Positions 31,901-43,584 of a DNA stretch of 64,000 bases are shown here, piece after piece; position 1 is the first letter of the stretch; the number at the start of each line of letters is the position of its first letter. The stretch lies in NCBI GenBank assembly GCA_013339765.2, contig CM023456.1, positions 86,723,636-86,787,635 of the forward strand. The letters are read 5' to 3'. The position numbers and the translations under genes were made by a program. The notes beneath the pieces were generated by a model that saw nothing but the letters and a program-made list of their open reading frames with translations, did not search any database and had not been told where the DNA came from. The DNA is from Haemaphysalis longicornis. Lineage: Eukaryota; Arthropoda; Arachnida; Ixodida; Ixodidae.

Positions 31901-34250
31901 AACGATAGCACCAGCCCCTTTTTATGTGCCAATTCTGGCACTATGGCATCTTGTCTCGTTTTTTTATTCTCTGTGTGACCTTATTTTCCTAACTCTTTGA
32001 CACAGCGTCGCGTTTTTGTTTTTGTTTTCGTTTCTTGTGGCAACCACTCTTTCTCTTTTTTATTTTCTGATCGTCGAACCGAATGAACCGCGCTGGTCAG
32101 CCGTTTGGTGTTCTCAGCCCTGACTATGGCACAAAGGCCGGCACACAGACATATGGTAAAATACCGTGCACCCCTCCCCTCTAACTACGAGGATTATTAA
32201 ACTGCGAAGCTTCTCGCGATTGATTCTTAGGCTGCCCCGCCCCACACTGCGAGTATGTGCTAGTCTGGGGGTACGCCCACTTTTTCACAACCCCACAGCC
32301 ACTCTCGGTAGTTCACTCCGCAGGCCTAACGTTTACGTCTGAGATGTACGCCACCGACAGGCACCTGCTGCTTGGCGCTCGCTTCGGCCATGTCTAAGTG
32401 GAGCAATCATATAGACGCTGGCTTCTAATGCGAGGGACTGATGTCGGATTCCAACCATGGGAAGCGTCTTTTTCTGCAACTTCCACCACAATCTTTCATC
32501 ATCATCGTCAGCAAAGTGGGCTTTCCCGCAGGGCGTATTGGCGTACAGAGGCATCAGCGAGCACACTGAAGCTTCGCGTTAAAATATCAACTATTTCTTG
32601 ACAGGCACATTTTGAGAGCGAAGCTTTAAATGTCATCCTTTTTACATATCACGTGGGCGGGTATCTCGGTGTGGAAGGAAATATTTCGCCCCCAAGGGCA
32701 CGTGTTTTGTGCTTCCTTCGTGAAGGGCTCCTGGTGTGACTTATTCGCTCCTGTTTAAACCGCGCCGCTTGAAGGGCAAATCGTACGCCACTTCCCCGGT
32801 GTCCTTTATTATAAGCACGCGCATAAGGGTTTACCGGCACCATTGTGGGTGGAACGGGGGGGGTGGGCGCCACACGCCGGCAGGCTTCAGGGCTCACCCG
32901 AGTCCCGTTGTGCTGGGGGAAGATTTCAACATGACGTCTCACGGCGTGATGGATGACTTTTTTTTTCGTGGTGGAGTGGTTTCGGTTGGTGTGTTACGCA
33001 GCAGTAAGATGCCTCGACGCGGGGGGGAAACGGACAGCCCCATGCTGCTCCGCTACGACAAAACTGGTGTCATTCTAAGTTTCATTCAGCTGATTGGCTA
33101 GGAAGTATCGTCAATCACAGATTACAAACAAACGTGTTTTCTTTTGTGCAGTCCGTGAATTAGGCCCAGGTACGCTGGTCATCCTACTCCCTTTGTGAAA
33201 TAGCACTGAATTTTTTTCACCCATATTTATTCGAAGCTTGAAGAAACGGACCTGAACGTGCGATGTGTGCATGGTAAACGCCATACGGTAAAGCGCACTT
33301 CAAGGAGCTCAGGTGATATGAATTCACGGTCGCCGGTCTATAGGTAGGGCATGGGTGATCCGTCCTGCCAAAGAGCAGGCGGTTATGCGAGCACACGCTC
33401 GTGAGATTAAATTTTTTTTTTCATTTAAAGAAAATAAATGTTAAATGAAGAGATAAAAAAAGATATAATAAAAAAGAAATAAACGTAGTGCACCCCGTAC
33501 GCACTAGGGTTTCTATGTTCATATGTTTGTTCGTAAATTCCATAGCTTATCCCAACAGTTCTACTGCTATAAAAATATTGAGCACTAAATTTAACCGGTA
33601 GCTCGTTCACTAAGCTAAGAATCCCTGCTTAATCTATTTGAGTTGCGTCCGTTTTGTCCCCTCACCCAATGAACACCCCCCTTAATCATGGGTTTTTTGG
33701 TGCGGGGTGTGAGTTATTTAGTCCATGGCTATTCTCTGTTTTCCTCATTATGTACCTTAATTTTGTGAAGCCTGCGCTAAAATCGGTGCCAGCGTTATTC
33801 TATAGAGACAATATCTTAATGAACAAGACTTGCATTTTGTTTTTGTGGTCTCCTTAAGACCCTTGACTGATTTGGTGGTGTCGTCACTTGCGAAACGTTG
33901 GACTGAACCAAGACTGAGCCAAGTTTTGGTGTGCTGAATAGTTCGAAATGATTTTGTTTGCCCCCGTATTTCATTTGTGACACAAACGCCTCCCTCATTT
34001 CTCAAGAAATAATTTTCTTTACATGTTACAGGTGGCGAATGACTGGGTAGTTGAGTACCGTTGTCGCACCAAACAGGGATGTTGAAAGCATACGCATTTC
34101 GTAATATGCCAACCCGGCGACTGTTTTGCCAGGGGGGGGATTCTGAGGTTTTTTCTTTCTAAAATGCCATTTCGTGTCCATTTAGTCGTGACGAGTGCAG
34201 TGTTGAGAAGGGCTGCTTTGGCTAGTTGGTATTCCAAACGTTCATTTCAG
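28945..34250. other. About 5.3 kb without recognised genes; one (AAAT)n run
   Basis: An (AAAT)n run lies at 31089-31120 and may be the tail of a plus-strand retroelement, but no body was recognised upstream. An A-rich run is at 33421-33480. T/C-rich plus strand at 31320-32060 opens frames without motifs. Nothing in 29717-30383 or 32736-33101 matched a known family. Confidence 0.4.
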
Positions 34251-34255
34251 AGCAG

Positions 34256-34372
34256 AAAAAAACGGGGGCACAGTAGAAAAGGACAAGCGCTACTTCCAAC
34301 TAAATTTTATTGAATCAAGGGGAAATAAAAGCAGCAAAAATACAAGAGATACAGAAAAGGTTACGATTATAC
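34256..34372 (+). repeat. Left arm of the Penelope inverted repeat
   Basis: Aligned with the reverse complement of 34972-35085, the arm shows only scattered substitutions and two or three short gaps. It follows the element's coding end and so contains its 3' untranslated end. It includes GGACAAGCGCTACTTCCAAC and a TTTTATTGAATCAAGG segment with a possible polyadenylation-like context on the opposite strand. Confidence 0.75.
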
Positions 34373-34399
34373 ACAGATTAAAATAACGGAATCGCTTGC

Positions 34400-34960
34400 C
34401 GCTGTCCCACAGTGTAGTCATTACCACGACAAGTTCTTTTTTAAGAATGCTGCCTCCTTATCGGACAAGGCTACTGATGTCCTGACCACTCAAAACCCTA
34501 GTTGCATTTCCTGCCTCCTATTCACGCGTGCGCTGATCAGAGTCGTGAAACAATATCACAGATTTTTTAAAGTATGGTTCACATTTGGGGGCATTCACCG
34601 CAGTGAGGCGACAGGTTACCATCCTTTATTTGTGTACTTTATTTTGATCTCACGCAACCTGGAGTTGATGCACCGTGCCGTCTGCCCTACATATACCCTT
34701 CCCAGGCTAACGGAACACGCTACACAACCCCTCTATCGCATTTCACCCCTTTGTTTTGGTGTCCAACGTTACAACCAGTATGTTCTTTTTGTACAGGACA
34801 TGTATCTCTGCAAAGCCTCTCGAGCTTGATTGGTGCGGACATTACAACGCGAACCCCAGCCCTCTGCCCTATTTTCTTTAGCCGATGTGCGATCCCTGCA
34901 AATACGGTAAAACCCGCCGTCTTACGGCGCTCGTTACAGTCATGCTCATTTGTTTCGGCC
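34400..34960 (-). pseudogene. Penelope-like RT end plus GIY-YIG endonuclease remnant
   Basis: The minus frame is open from about 34960 and reads A-H-R-L-K-K-I-G-Q-R-A-G-V-R-V then S-A-P-I-K-L, equivalent to the H-G-V-S-H-R-L-K-K and F-S-A-P-x-K-L segment between RT and endonuclease in Penelope proteins. C-N-V-G-H and R-V-P-L-A-W follow, then the Y-I-G-Q-T-G-R-C block decayed to Y-M-stop-G-R. Two in-frame stops lie close together. Further down, H-C-G-E-C-P survives near 34590. The protein would nick the target and copy the RNA; this copy cannot. Confidence 0.7.
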
Positions 34961-34971
34961 GCTTTTTTCCT

Positions 34972-35085
34972 GTATAATCGAAACCCTTTTCTGTAGCTCT
35001 TGTATTTTTGCTGCTTATATTTCCCCTTGATTCAATAAAAATCAGTTGGAATTACGCTTGTCCTTGTCTTTTCCCCTGTTTTTTT
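34972..35085 (-). repeat. Right arm of the Penelope inverted repeat
   Basis: It begins GTATAATCGAAACCCTTTTC and ends near CCTGTTTTTTTCGG, mirroring the left arm. It abuts the 5'-truncated coding end of the element. This fits a head-to-head partial copy or an inverted pseudo-LTR formed during integration. Confidence 0.75.
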
Positions 35086-35089
35086 CGGC

Positions 35090-36622
35090 GTTTAAGATAA
35101 CGCAGTATTGAGGCCTGGGTCCAATGAATGTGCTGCGACACATGTAGTTGCCTGCTTTCAGCCAATAAGCGCTCGCTCAAAAACAGACACTTTGCAGCAG
35201 ACATAAGCTGAACACTAGAGAATTCCGCTCAAAATATCAGCAAAGTTGCCAGCGGATGCGGTTTATACCGCCAGCAGCTATGAAGACTAATAAATGTTTA
35301 TTTGTATGAACAACAAATGTTTTCCAACGATGCTGTGGCACTCCAATGAATAGCTCGTTGGTTTTCCTTTCTCTAAACTGCATTATTTTGTGCAATAATG
35401 TTCCGTGGGGACTTTATATTACGCTCTTTTTTTATTCCGACTGGTTTTTTTACTACACTGTGTATTTATTTTCTTTGTATCCTCCGTTTTTCTAACACTT
35501 ATTTTTTAGTTTTTTGAAACCTCGCCAGATCTGAAATATTCTCAGATATGAAGAGTGCATAAAATAACAAATCCCAAAAAAATATACAGCCCCAAGAAAA
35601 AAAGGCAAAGCGGGTTATTTGTGAGTGTACGTATCAATCACCATAACTGGCGTCAAATGGGAATTAGGCTTTTAATATTGAAAACGCTTCAGAAATGCAA
35701 ACAGAAAAATGAACGCGAAGCAAATTGTTTATTACCTTTTAATGAGCTGCGAGTGAAGTTCCAAAAAGTTCTCTTTTCTTTTTTAGTCCACCCTGAATGT
35801 TCCTCAGCAAATCACAATGTCAATATGCTCTGCTTTTTCCGATCAGCAATGCGAACTTTCGGTAAGCTGCAGGTTGTTTGGCCGGAAAAGATTTCAATGC
35901 ACAGAAAGAAAAAATTTCCATATTATCACGAGATACATGCAAAAGAGCCCTCCTGTGGGAAGTGTGCGAAAAACCCCAAAGGGGAAGTTAAACAGCAAAA
36001 ACGTGGATCGTCTCCGTGGTTCCGGACTATTAGAAGTCGGCAAGAAAAGTTATTATTCACGTCAAGCGGGTGCACATACCTCCACATTTACGATTACGGT
36101 ATTTTCGTATCTGGATGAAGTGGCCATCCCAGTTTACGTAATGTTCCCCGTTAACCGTAACGAGGCAGGCTTATCGCGGCACCCCGCGCAGCGGAAATTG
36201 CTTGTGCGAGCGTTAATTACTACCGGGGTAAATACTCTGCAGAGATGAAGTATTCGTGGCCGCAGGTCCATAATAGGGGCCTGGCAGCTTCCTGAAGATT
36301 TTGTTTTATTTTTCTTCCATGGCTGCCGCCTCTGCTATGCTCGTTTACTTGAAATAAAGATTTTTTCTTGTGTTTCTACAAGATATTTTAAAATGCAGGC
36401 TCTTTCAGAGCATTCAAAATATATGCAGCAGTTCTGATAACAACGCCTTATAGCGGGATAAAAATAAAACGGAGTCTTCAATAAAAATTGCAATTTATTC
36501 TTTCCCTTCTTTGTAGTATGGTTTTTTAAATTTTTCTCAATAAAAGACTAACTATTGCAAATAATACGAAACTTCAAAGATGACTGTACGCTATCGCACG
36601 ATCAGGCAGCGAACTGCCACTT
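35090..36622. other. No recognised gene; one 187-codon frame
   Basis: The plus-strand frame at 35555-36118 is long for AT-rich DNA and lysine-rich at its start, but I recognise no domain, start context or splice signal. A second frame (35817-36248) overlaps it. From about 36090 to 36230 the sequence has a different, GC-richer character (CGGCACCCCGCGCAGCGG) that may be a separate repeat. Confidence 0.35.
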
Positions 36623-36624
36623 TA

Positions 36625-37644
36625 CCGTAAAAACCCGCGTATAATACGGACCCGCGTATAATACGAGGTGTAATTGGGGGACATCAAAATCAGAAAAAAA
36701 GTTTTCATCCGCATATAATGCGGGTAAAGAGCACATAAAAATTTATTTGCACTGCAGTTACCTTTCAGTCTTTGCCCTTTTCGCTGGCACGTCTCCCGAC
36801 GTCCGTTCAGTCATCGTCAGGTTGCTGCCGCTGTCTTGAAGTCGCCTTGTCGGAAATGTCTTCCCACAAAAAGTGGTCCCCAGTGCTATCAAGGGCGTTC
36901 GAGATGCGCTTTCTTAAAAGAGCGACTGACGAGCTCCTCTGGAATGCTGGCCCACGCACCGGATCCAGCCACAAAGCACCGCTGGAGAAACCCGCGTCAG
37001 CCATTCGGTAGCTGTCACTTACGGGTATCCTGACCTCATCCACTCTTGGTAGCAGGACCTGATGCAGTCTTTGAAAGGCTTGTTGATGCAAACGTCTAGC
37101 GGTTGCAGCTGGATGTCATTCCTCCGGGAAAACAATGAGTTCGGTGCGGGGTTCGCGCAACAACTTCTTCACAGAATCGGCCAGGTGGCAGCGAAAGGCG
37201 TCCAACACGACACTGACGGGAATCCCCAACAGTGCTCCGGCCGCCGACACAACAGACTTTATCCAGTCAAGCACCAGTTGCTTTCTCCACCCCCCAATGC
37301 TGCCTTCGGTAACGCAAAACTGCCGTCCTGCGCGAAATTCTGATGGTCTCGGCACATAAAAAACTTTCTTTTAATTTCAGCCGAATATGTTTTAGTGCAC
37401 CCGACATCGTGATAGACTTGCGGTGAACGTGCCGAGACCCTTTCGCGTAGTCAAAATAATAAAATGGCGCCGGCTGAGAAAAAGCAGCAGCAGCTAACGC
37501 CCAGCAAGATGGCGCTCCCTCCGCTGAAACCGAAAGGCAAATTTTCGGCTGTAAACTTTGGGGATCCAATATAATACGAGGCAAAATTTTACAAGAAAAA
37601 AAATTTTGGGAAAAAAAATTCGTATTATACGGGGGTTTTTACGG
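36625..37644 (-). mobile_element. pogo/Tigger-type DNA transposon, internally deleted
   Basis: Both termini are present: the left end begins CCGTAAAAACCCGCGTATAA and the right end is the complement of CCGTAAAAACCCCCGTATAA. Each is flanked by TA (36623-36624 and 37645-37646), the target duplication of the IS630-Tc1-mariner superfamily. TATAATACG cores recur inside the ends (36640, 36657 and 37571 directly, 37621 inverted) and may be transposase-binding sites. Length is 1020 bp against roughly 2.5-3 kb for full pogo/Tigger elements, because most of the transposase between its first codons and the DDE domain is deleted. Confidence 0.85.
36807..37407 (-). pseudogene. Tigger-like DDE transposase, deleted and frameshifted
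   Basis: From an ATG at 37405-37407 the protein starts M-S-G and soon shows T-K-T-Y-S-A-E-I-K, an HTH-psq-type opening. It then jumps to the catalytic domain: G-W-R-K-Q-L-V-L-D-W-I-K then V-V-L-D-A-F-R-C-H-L, the V-L-D-x-F-R-G-H-L motif with its catalytic Asp. After one frameshift L-Q-P-L-D-V-C-I-N-K-P-F-K-D carries the last Asp. The C-terminal R-I-S-N-A-L-D-S-T-G-D, D-I-S-D-K-A and acidic tail match Tigger endings. The CENP-B DNA-binding region and first catalytic Asp are gone. Confidence 0.8.
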
Positions 37645-37649
37645 TATTC

Positions 37650-40600
37650 CCTTTTTGGCCCCCCCCCGATTCCACCCCTTTTCTTTTGTAAATTCCAAGG
37701 ACACACAGGCAAAACTGGTTGCTTGAAAAAAACCTTTCTTTCAGTCTGAAAGTTGCTCGCCGTGTGTTCCTTCAACAGCAGAACCAAAGATCCCGCGCAG
37801 GCTTCCTTTTGTGCCGCCATCTGTAAGGAAATACTGCAGAAAAGCTTCAAACCTAGCAGTGACTGCTAGAGACATCATGAACGAGAAATACAGAAATTGT
37901 AGATACAGAAAGGAGCTACTGTAGATACCCTCGCAGGATTGGTAGACGTTTCTGGTAGAGTTCGGCATCCTTTATTATACAAAAAGTCGCTGTTCATTAT
38001 GGTGATCACTCGAGCAATAACGAAACTTTCTGTGTAAACGGCGAGCACTATGTGGGACCTCCGGCATTGTCTCATCGTTTGTGAGTTTAACGGTCGTGCC
38101 AGAACTTGTCTGGATCATAGTCAAAGTATGCGAACATGGAAGTTATAACTGAGTTTTATACTCAGATATACCACAGGAAAACTGGTCACTGCAGTAGCGT
38201 GCCATCTTTGGCGCTGTCATGACAGCAAGCAAATCCTCCCTACTTGGGGCTTGGATAGCGATGACTCCTTTTTGCCCGTGTCAAAACCAACAAAAAGGGA
38301 AATTTTTTTGTCGAGTTTTTCCAAGACGCTTCTAATTACCCACGACGAAAAATCAATCGAGCTCCACTTCATTTAAAAAAAAACTAAAAAACATTCGATA
38401 ATGTTTATGTACAGTAGGTTAAACACTTGTCTCTAATACCACTTCCTTACTGACCCTTATCCTACCTCTCCCGAGGGGATTTGAAGAAAATTACTTTGGC
38501 TTTCTTGAATCGAACAAACCGTTTACCTCCAACATGTTTGAAAAGAGGATTTTTGGGCAGTTTTCGATGTAACTGTTGAAGTTGAAATCATGCTATAGAA
38601 AAGCATTTTACCGTCTGTACATGGTGTTCCTTTGCAGCAACTGGCAATTTTGGGAGCTTTTGGTTCTGCCATTCCACGTAGAAGTGCAACGTTCCTGCCC
38701 GATGGTGGGCGCGCTCGCAAAAGCGCGGCTCCCAGCACCGCCAGACTTCCCTCAAATGTACATAAGCAAAACTCTAGGGTAGTTGGGTTCCCGCAAATGT
38801 TCTCCCCCAACCCTGTATCTGCAAAAAAAATGCCTCGTAATAGTAACCAAACGTATGGTTTCATTGGCGCTGCGTATTTGCTCGTCTATTTGGTCTACTA
38901 TCTCAAGGTATCCTATCACCTACACTGGAGTAAAAAGCCTAGATTTTCTGGTTTTGTTGTTTTGTGCTGCTTTTCGAACGTATGTAGATTCCCAAAAACA
39001 GGTTGGTAATATACTAATTTTTTCACGGTTAAACGATTGATAAAGCAGATTTTTTCCCAAAAAAACGTTTTGCCAATGTAAACAAGATACTTGCAAACCA
39101 CGGCATCATAAGTATAATAATACTTTCTAGTTGCCATTAAAGTAGGAAAACGTGTCCCCAGTCAGTCACAGGGGCAGCACAGAAAGTGTGTTCGAAGACC
39201 GGCCCGTCTATGGCCGCTCTCTGGCATGCCCGGGCCCAGCGTCCCCCTTGTGGCCGCCGCTATGAAATGTTGAAAATGTTTTTGCCTATGGTTCAATCCG
39301 CAGCCCCAATCGCACAAACGAGACTCTGTGATTTTACGGAAAAGTTGCCGGAAAGTGGCTAGGAAGCCGCCACTGCTTGAGATTTTTTTCCTAATATCTC
39401 CATATGTCCACTTTGTAGTTTGGATAAATTGGTACATTGTTATCGAGACACTTAGTCTTTCTACTGAACCCAAAATTGTGTTTTTTCTTTATGGCCCCTT
39501 TGGTAAACTCATTTTCTTCCAACGTTAGACGTGTAAAACTCGTTCAGGTACACGAAAACCTTCTCGAATAGACGACAGAATAAGATTAGTTAGGGCCGAA
39601 AGCAGTTGTTGCCGCCATGTTAAAATTTTTTCCTTGTGTAAAACCTGTTCTGACTATTTCGACTGCAGCCATACTTTCGATGCTCCGCTGGTAGCCTATG
39701 AAAGATCTGCTTCTAGCGTTACACTATTGGCGACTAAACCTGGTTATCTTAAGCGCTGGGAGGCTCGTTGCAATCCATAGAGTTAGTTGCCCGTAATCTT
39801 TTCTGTTCAAAATATGTAAAAATGTAGACATTAGGGGCCAACTATAGTACCTTTAGGCTACGTTATACTCCGCTAGTTATAAAAATTATTACAGCTTCCA
39901 GCTCAAACAAATCTTTCTCACGATGATTTATAGCTGTAGTCCCGTCTGCAGTAGCAAATATTACCATTTATTTCATGCAATACCACCATTCTGGTTTTGT
40001 TTATATGTTTGGGTGTACGTATATGAGCATTGCGACTGCTGTGAAGGCTAAATATTTTCACTAGAAATCAATGCATATAAACGTGTGGGTAGGAAATTCT
40101 TCAGCTGAATTGCTGAATGGGAGAACTTCCTGTCATCAGCAGCCGGCTGTTTTTTGTATGAATCTCTATAAAACAGGTAGCCTGCAATGTGCATTGTACC
40201 AATTATTCCCAAACATATTTAAAAACCTGAACAGTGTAAATATTAGGTTTCTGTCCCGGACTTTGCAAACTCCAAGCGCTCTTTTATTCTGTTACGTGAT
40301 CAACTACAAGTACCGAATAGCGGATCAGCTAAAACAAAAGGAGAGGCTGCCTCTGGAGCCCTGTAAAAAAGTTTTACGATGCAACGTGTAAAAAGGTCTT
40401 CCAACGACATTATGTTCGCGTTTTTTCTTTCTCTTTGGGCTTCATTGCACTTTGTATAAATTCCCCTTCGAAAGTCCATTCGCAAACTCAGAAATACAAA
40501 CCGTTCGAATGCGCTGTGAGGGCTCATAAAATCGAGCCGTGTGTCGCAAAATAGAAGCGTGACAGCCGTTTCTGTTACGTAGCTTCAAAAGGTGCTGCCA

Positions 40601-42420
40601 CAAAAATAACATCTGAAATTTGATGAAACGCTAAGCACCTCGACCAAACTATTTTTCCGCAGTTGTTGGTGGACGCACTGCTTCCAAGAAGGCGTGCTTG
40701 GGCTGCGCAGTTGCATTCTAGCTCATTTACTTCTTTGTTAATATACCTGAATACCTACTAGCCTTGTACTGAGGATATTTTATCCGCAGAGCTTAACATT
40801 CTGGGAATTCAGAAAAAAAGATTGCGCCCTAACGTTCCACTGAAAGTATGCTAAATAACCGGTTAAAGAGACAAGCCCTCCGTTTTGTGCCAAACATAAC
40901 GCGCCCCCGTCACGCAGAAACTCTGGTTAAAAACCCACAGAATAAAAGCGCTTTCTATTTTACAGGTCATTTTTCATCCCGCGTCTGGAAATTTTGTTCA
41001 GTGCGCTTTATTTTTTGTTCTGCAAAAGGGCTGGAAAGGCAATGTTTTCGAAAAAAAATATTTTGTATGCTTTCCTTGTATAGGCTTAGTCTTGTACGAC
41101 TAAATATAGTACTCACCTGAATAGCTTCTTGACTTCCCTGGTGCTTTCCCGGTACTCATAACGAGAAACACCTAAAAGAAAATATATGCAAATGCATTCA
41201 GCAGTGATAACATTACTTAATATCTGAGAAGATTCGCTTAGTTTTCTCCCTGTTCAGAACAAAGCTACTTTGACCTCTTCGTTTGACGGTACAGATATTC
41301 GCTTTCCCTTACCCCGAAATGGCAGACTTCCCAAGTGGGGGAGCTCCCAAGATGGTAGACCAATGTGACCGAGTGACGGGCCAATAATATTGAGCTAATG
41401 GTGCTCCTAAAAGAAACATCCTTATTATGTCTTAGCAAGTGACTGTGCACTGCAAGGCTGGCACCCTGAGCTGAAAGACAACCTGGATCACTGCGTGTCT
41501 ATTATCAAAATGTAGCAAGATTTTTTTTCTGGGTAGCGCTAAGATGGGTAATCTGACCTTTGAAAGCGAAGTGTGGTTTCTAGTATTATTAATCAATACG
41601 ATGAACCGTGCACCCAGGACTGCGAGCTCAATCGAGGGTTCAGTTCTCTGGTGGCCGCGCAGGGCATGCAGACAATGTAACTAATTTTGTTCACAACTAA
41701 TCTCGCAGCGCCTTCATTGTAAAACGGTATAGTTAAGAATAATTGCACACGAAAGAGTGCGTTGCATGGCCCAGGTGTCTCTCGATCTGAGCTGATGTAT
41801 TGGATCCCTGCCCTGCGGTTGGACAACACAGAAAATAGGCGGCATGTGTTCCGCCGATCCGCATTTAGGACCTTGCATTATTTTACCCGAGATATTTGAG
41901 CGTAACCATCTGGGTGACGACATCGTACAAGTCGTTGTTATCCACAAAAAAAAAACTCGATTTGAAATGCGTTATCCAGACGATTCGGTAGAGACTTTCT
42001 CAGTGTCTCCGTACACAAAAGAAGCTCTTCCATATTATCTCTGCTTGATTTTTTTGTCAGTGCTCCCTTTAAAAATTGGGTGGGAATGTGGATGTTGCCG
42101 CCGATGGGATTGGGCGTATCGGCCGTGACCTTCTGATCGTTACAACAATTCTGAGCACTTTTTTCGAATTTAACAGTACTCACACAAAAAAGTTCTACAG
42201 AAATTGAGGGAATTATTACTAATGCATAGCATTCTATGCCGCCGTTTGAGTGTAAATTTTCTCCATAAATTTTTGTTTTTCCTAAATCCTGAGGAATTCA
42301 TCCTACCAGTGAACATTAAGACAGGGACAAGCTACAGAGAAGAGAATATGAATGCAATACTACAGAAAATACCAAGACAATACGAATACAAAGCTAAAGA
42401 GATTACGAATGTATGTAAGG
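37650..42420. other. About 4.8 kb without recognised genes
   Basis: No conserved protein or RNA motif was found. The segment 38640-38770 (GGGAGCTTTTGGTTCTGCCA and onward) has a higher-GC composition and may be part of a dispersed repeat. Near 42214 the sequence TACTAATGCATAGCATTCT also occurs as TACTAATGCGTAGCATTCT near 58681, so both probably belong to a short repeat family. Confidence 0.4.
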
Positions 42421-42421
42421 C

Positions 42422-42708
42422 TGAGGGGACCATGCGGCTACGAATGCGCAGATGGGGGCTGGCCACCTGGCTGATCATTGCCGTAGGTGCATGGGTTGCA
42501 CACCAGATTCTGCCAGACACGAAACATGTACAGGTCGTCCTGTCAAACTGACCGAGAAATTGTGGAAGCTTTCTTGATAGAACGAGAAGGGGAAAGATGC
42601 GTTAGTGCACCGTCCTTGGGATTTCCCGCAAAGAAATTCAAGTTTTGGAGAGGGGAAGGTGGTTGCCCATGGGCAAAGGATGAAGGCTGTTCGCACGTGT
42701 GGGGTTAA
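42422..42708 (+). pseudogene. Penelope-like element C-terminal fragment
   Basis: In one plus frame the sequence reads G-H-L-A-D-H-C-R-R-C-M-G-C-T-P near 42456. After a frameshift it reads D-R-E-I-V-E-A-F-L-I, C-V-S-A-P-S-L-G and A-K-K-F (from about 42550). This is the end of the GIY-YIG domain and the C-terminal tail of Penelope proteins: H-L-x-x-H-C, then T-R-E-I-x-E-A with its conserved Glu, then C-V-S-x-P-S. The Y-I-G-Q-T-G-R-C block was not found upstream. It is in the opposite orientation to the element at 34256. Confidence 0.6.
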
Positions 42709-42719
42709 TTTCCCCCTTG

Positions 42720-43180
42720 CGTGTGCGCCGGCCTGTAATGGCCCTGAATGAATAGTTTTTTTCACTGCGTTTTTATAACCCCTTCAAATATTATGTACTT
42801 ATTGGTGTTTTCCTGTCTATGTGGCATAAACTGACTTCAAGTTCCAGCGTGTGGTTTTTCTTCTCTTTATCTTTGTCCCTTCTTAATGTTCACTAGTACG
42901 GTGAATTCCTTAGTCAGTAACCAACTCGCCCAAATTAGCGTTTAGGTTCTAAACCTCTCTGACCAATTATCTCAATTACGCTATTATAACGAATGCAGGC
43001 GAAACTTTTGCAAATCTTCATTATTTGGAAAAGCAGGGTGTTACACGGTAAGCCACTTTCCCTAATTATTTTATTTTATTGTTTTTTAGTTTTTCTTCAT
43101 AAGGTGGTGACTGAGATAAAGCGAGAACATCACTGTGCGAAATAAAAAATGGCTCAATCTACGTTGTGAAGCTGGTTCGC
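42720..43180. other. No gene recognised
   Basis: AT-rich sequence following the Penelope tail; it may include the element's 3' untranslated region, but no terminal structure is seen. Confidence 0.35.
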
Positions 43181-43189
43181 CGAGAAGGT

Positions 43190-43470
43190 GTAAACGACAC
43201 CCACAACGATTACCCATGCGACGTCACTTGAATTCACACACGTGGCTCTACGAAGAGTGAAACAGAGACGACCAATCGCAGCAGCATGGCAGAAAGAAAA
43301 GGGGGGAGGAGCGTCTGGCAAAGGGTAAGGAGGAGGGGGACGCGCGGCTATGGCTTCTCTTCCCCACTGGCGCCCCGTCACTCTTGTTTCTTGCGTCGCC
43401 GCCGAGGAGCGCCCTTCCAGGGCTCCCCGTTTCAAGATGCTGTTCAGTTCACGGCTATTCAAACCAGGTG
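43190..43470 (+). promoter_or_regulatory. GC-rich block, possible promoter and first exon
   Basis: The block is CpG-rich compared with its surroundings and contains a GACGTCA CRE-like core (43218-43224) and a CCAAT box (43273-43277). An ATGG start in weak context lies at 43286, followed by a GTAAGG step near 43325 that could be a splice donor after A-E-R-K-G-G-R-S-V-W-Q. The uninterrupted frame would give 61 residues of no known family. It is equally possible that this is repeat sequence or the 5' part of the adjoining tRNA-like unit. Confidence 0.2.
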
Positions 43471-43584
43471 AACGCAGTAATCATACATTATGCAATTTTC
43501 CCTTCACATGACGGCTTTGAATGAGCGCAGGTGGTAGACCCGTCGCTGTGCTCGTTGAGTGCACAATCCCTCTCCCTATCTCCT

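Larger units (their letters stand above)
34256..35085 (-). mobile_element. Penelope-like element fragment bracketed by inverted repeats
   Basis: A minus-strand Penelope-like element (reverse transcriptase plus GIY-YIG endonuclease family) keeps the end of the RT region and a decayed endonuclease. It is enclosed by about 115-bp inverted repeats. The left arm (34256-34372) and the complement of the right arm (34972-35085) share GGACAAGCG, TTATTGAATCAAGGGGAAAT, GCAGCAAAAATACAAGAG and CAGAAAAGG. Penelope elements characteristically have pseudo-LTRs in direct or inverted orientation, so this arrangement fits the family rather than a DNA transposon. The 5' RT core is missing. Confidence 0.75.
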
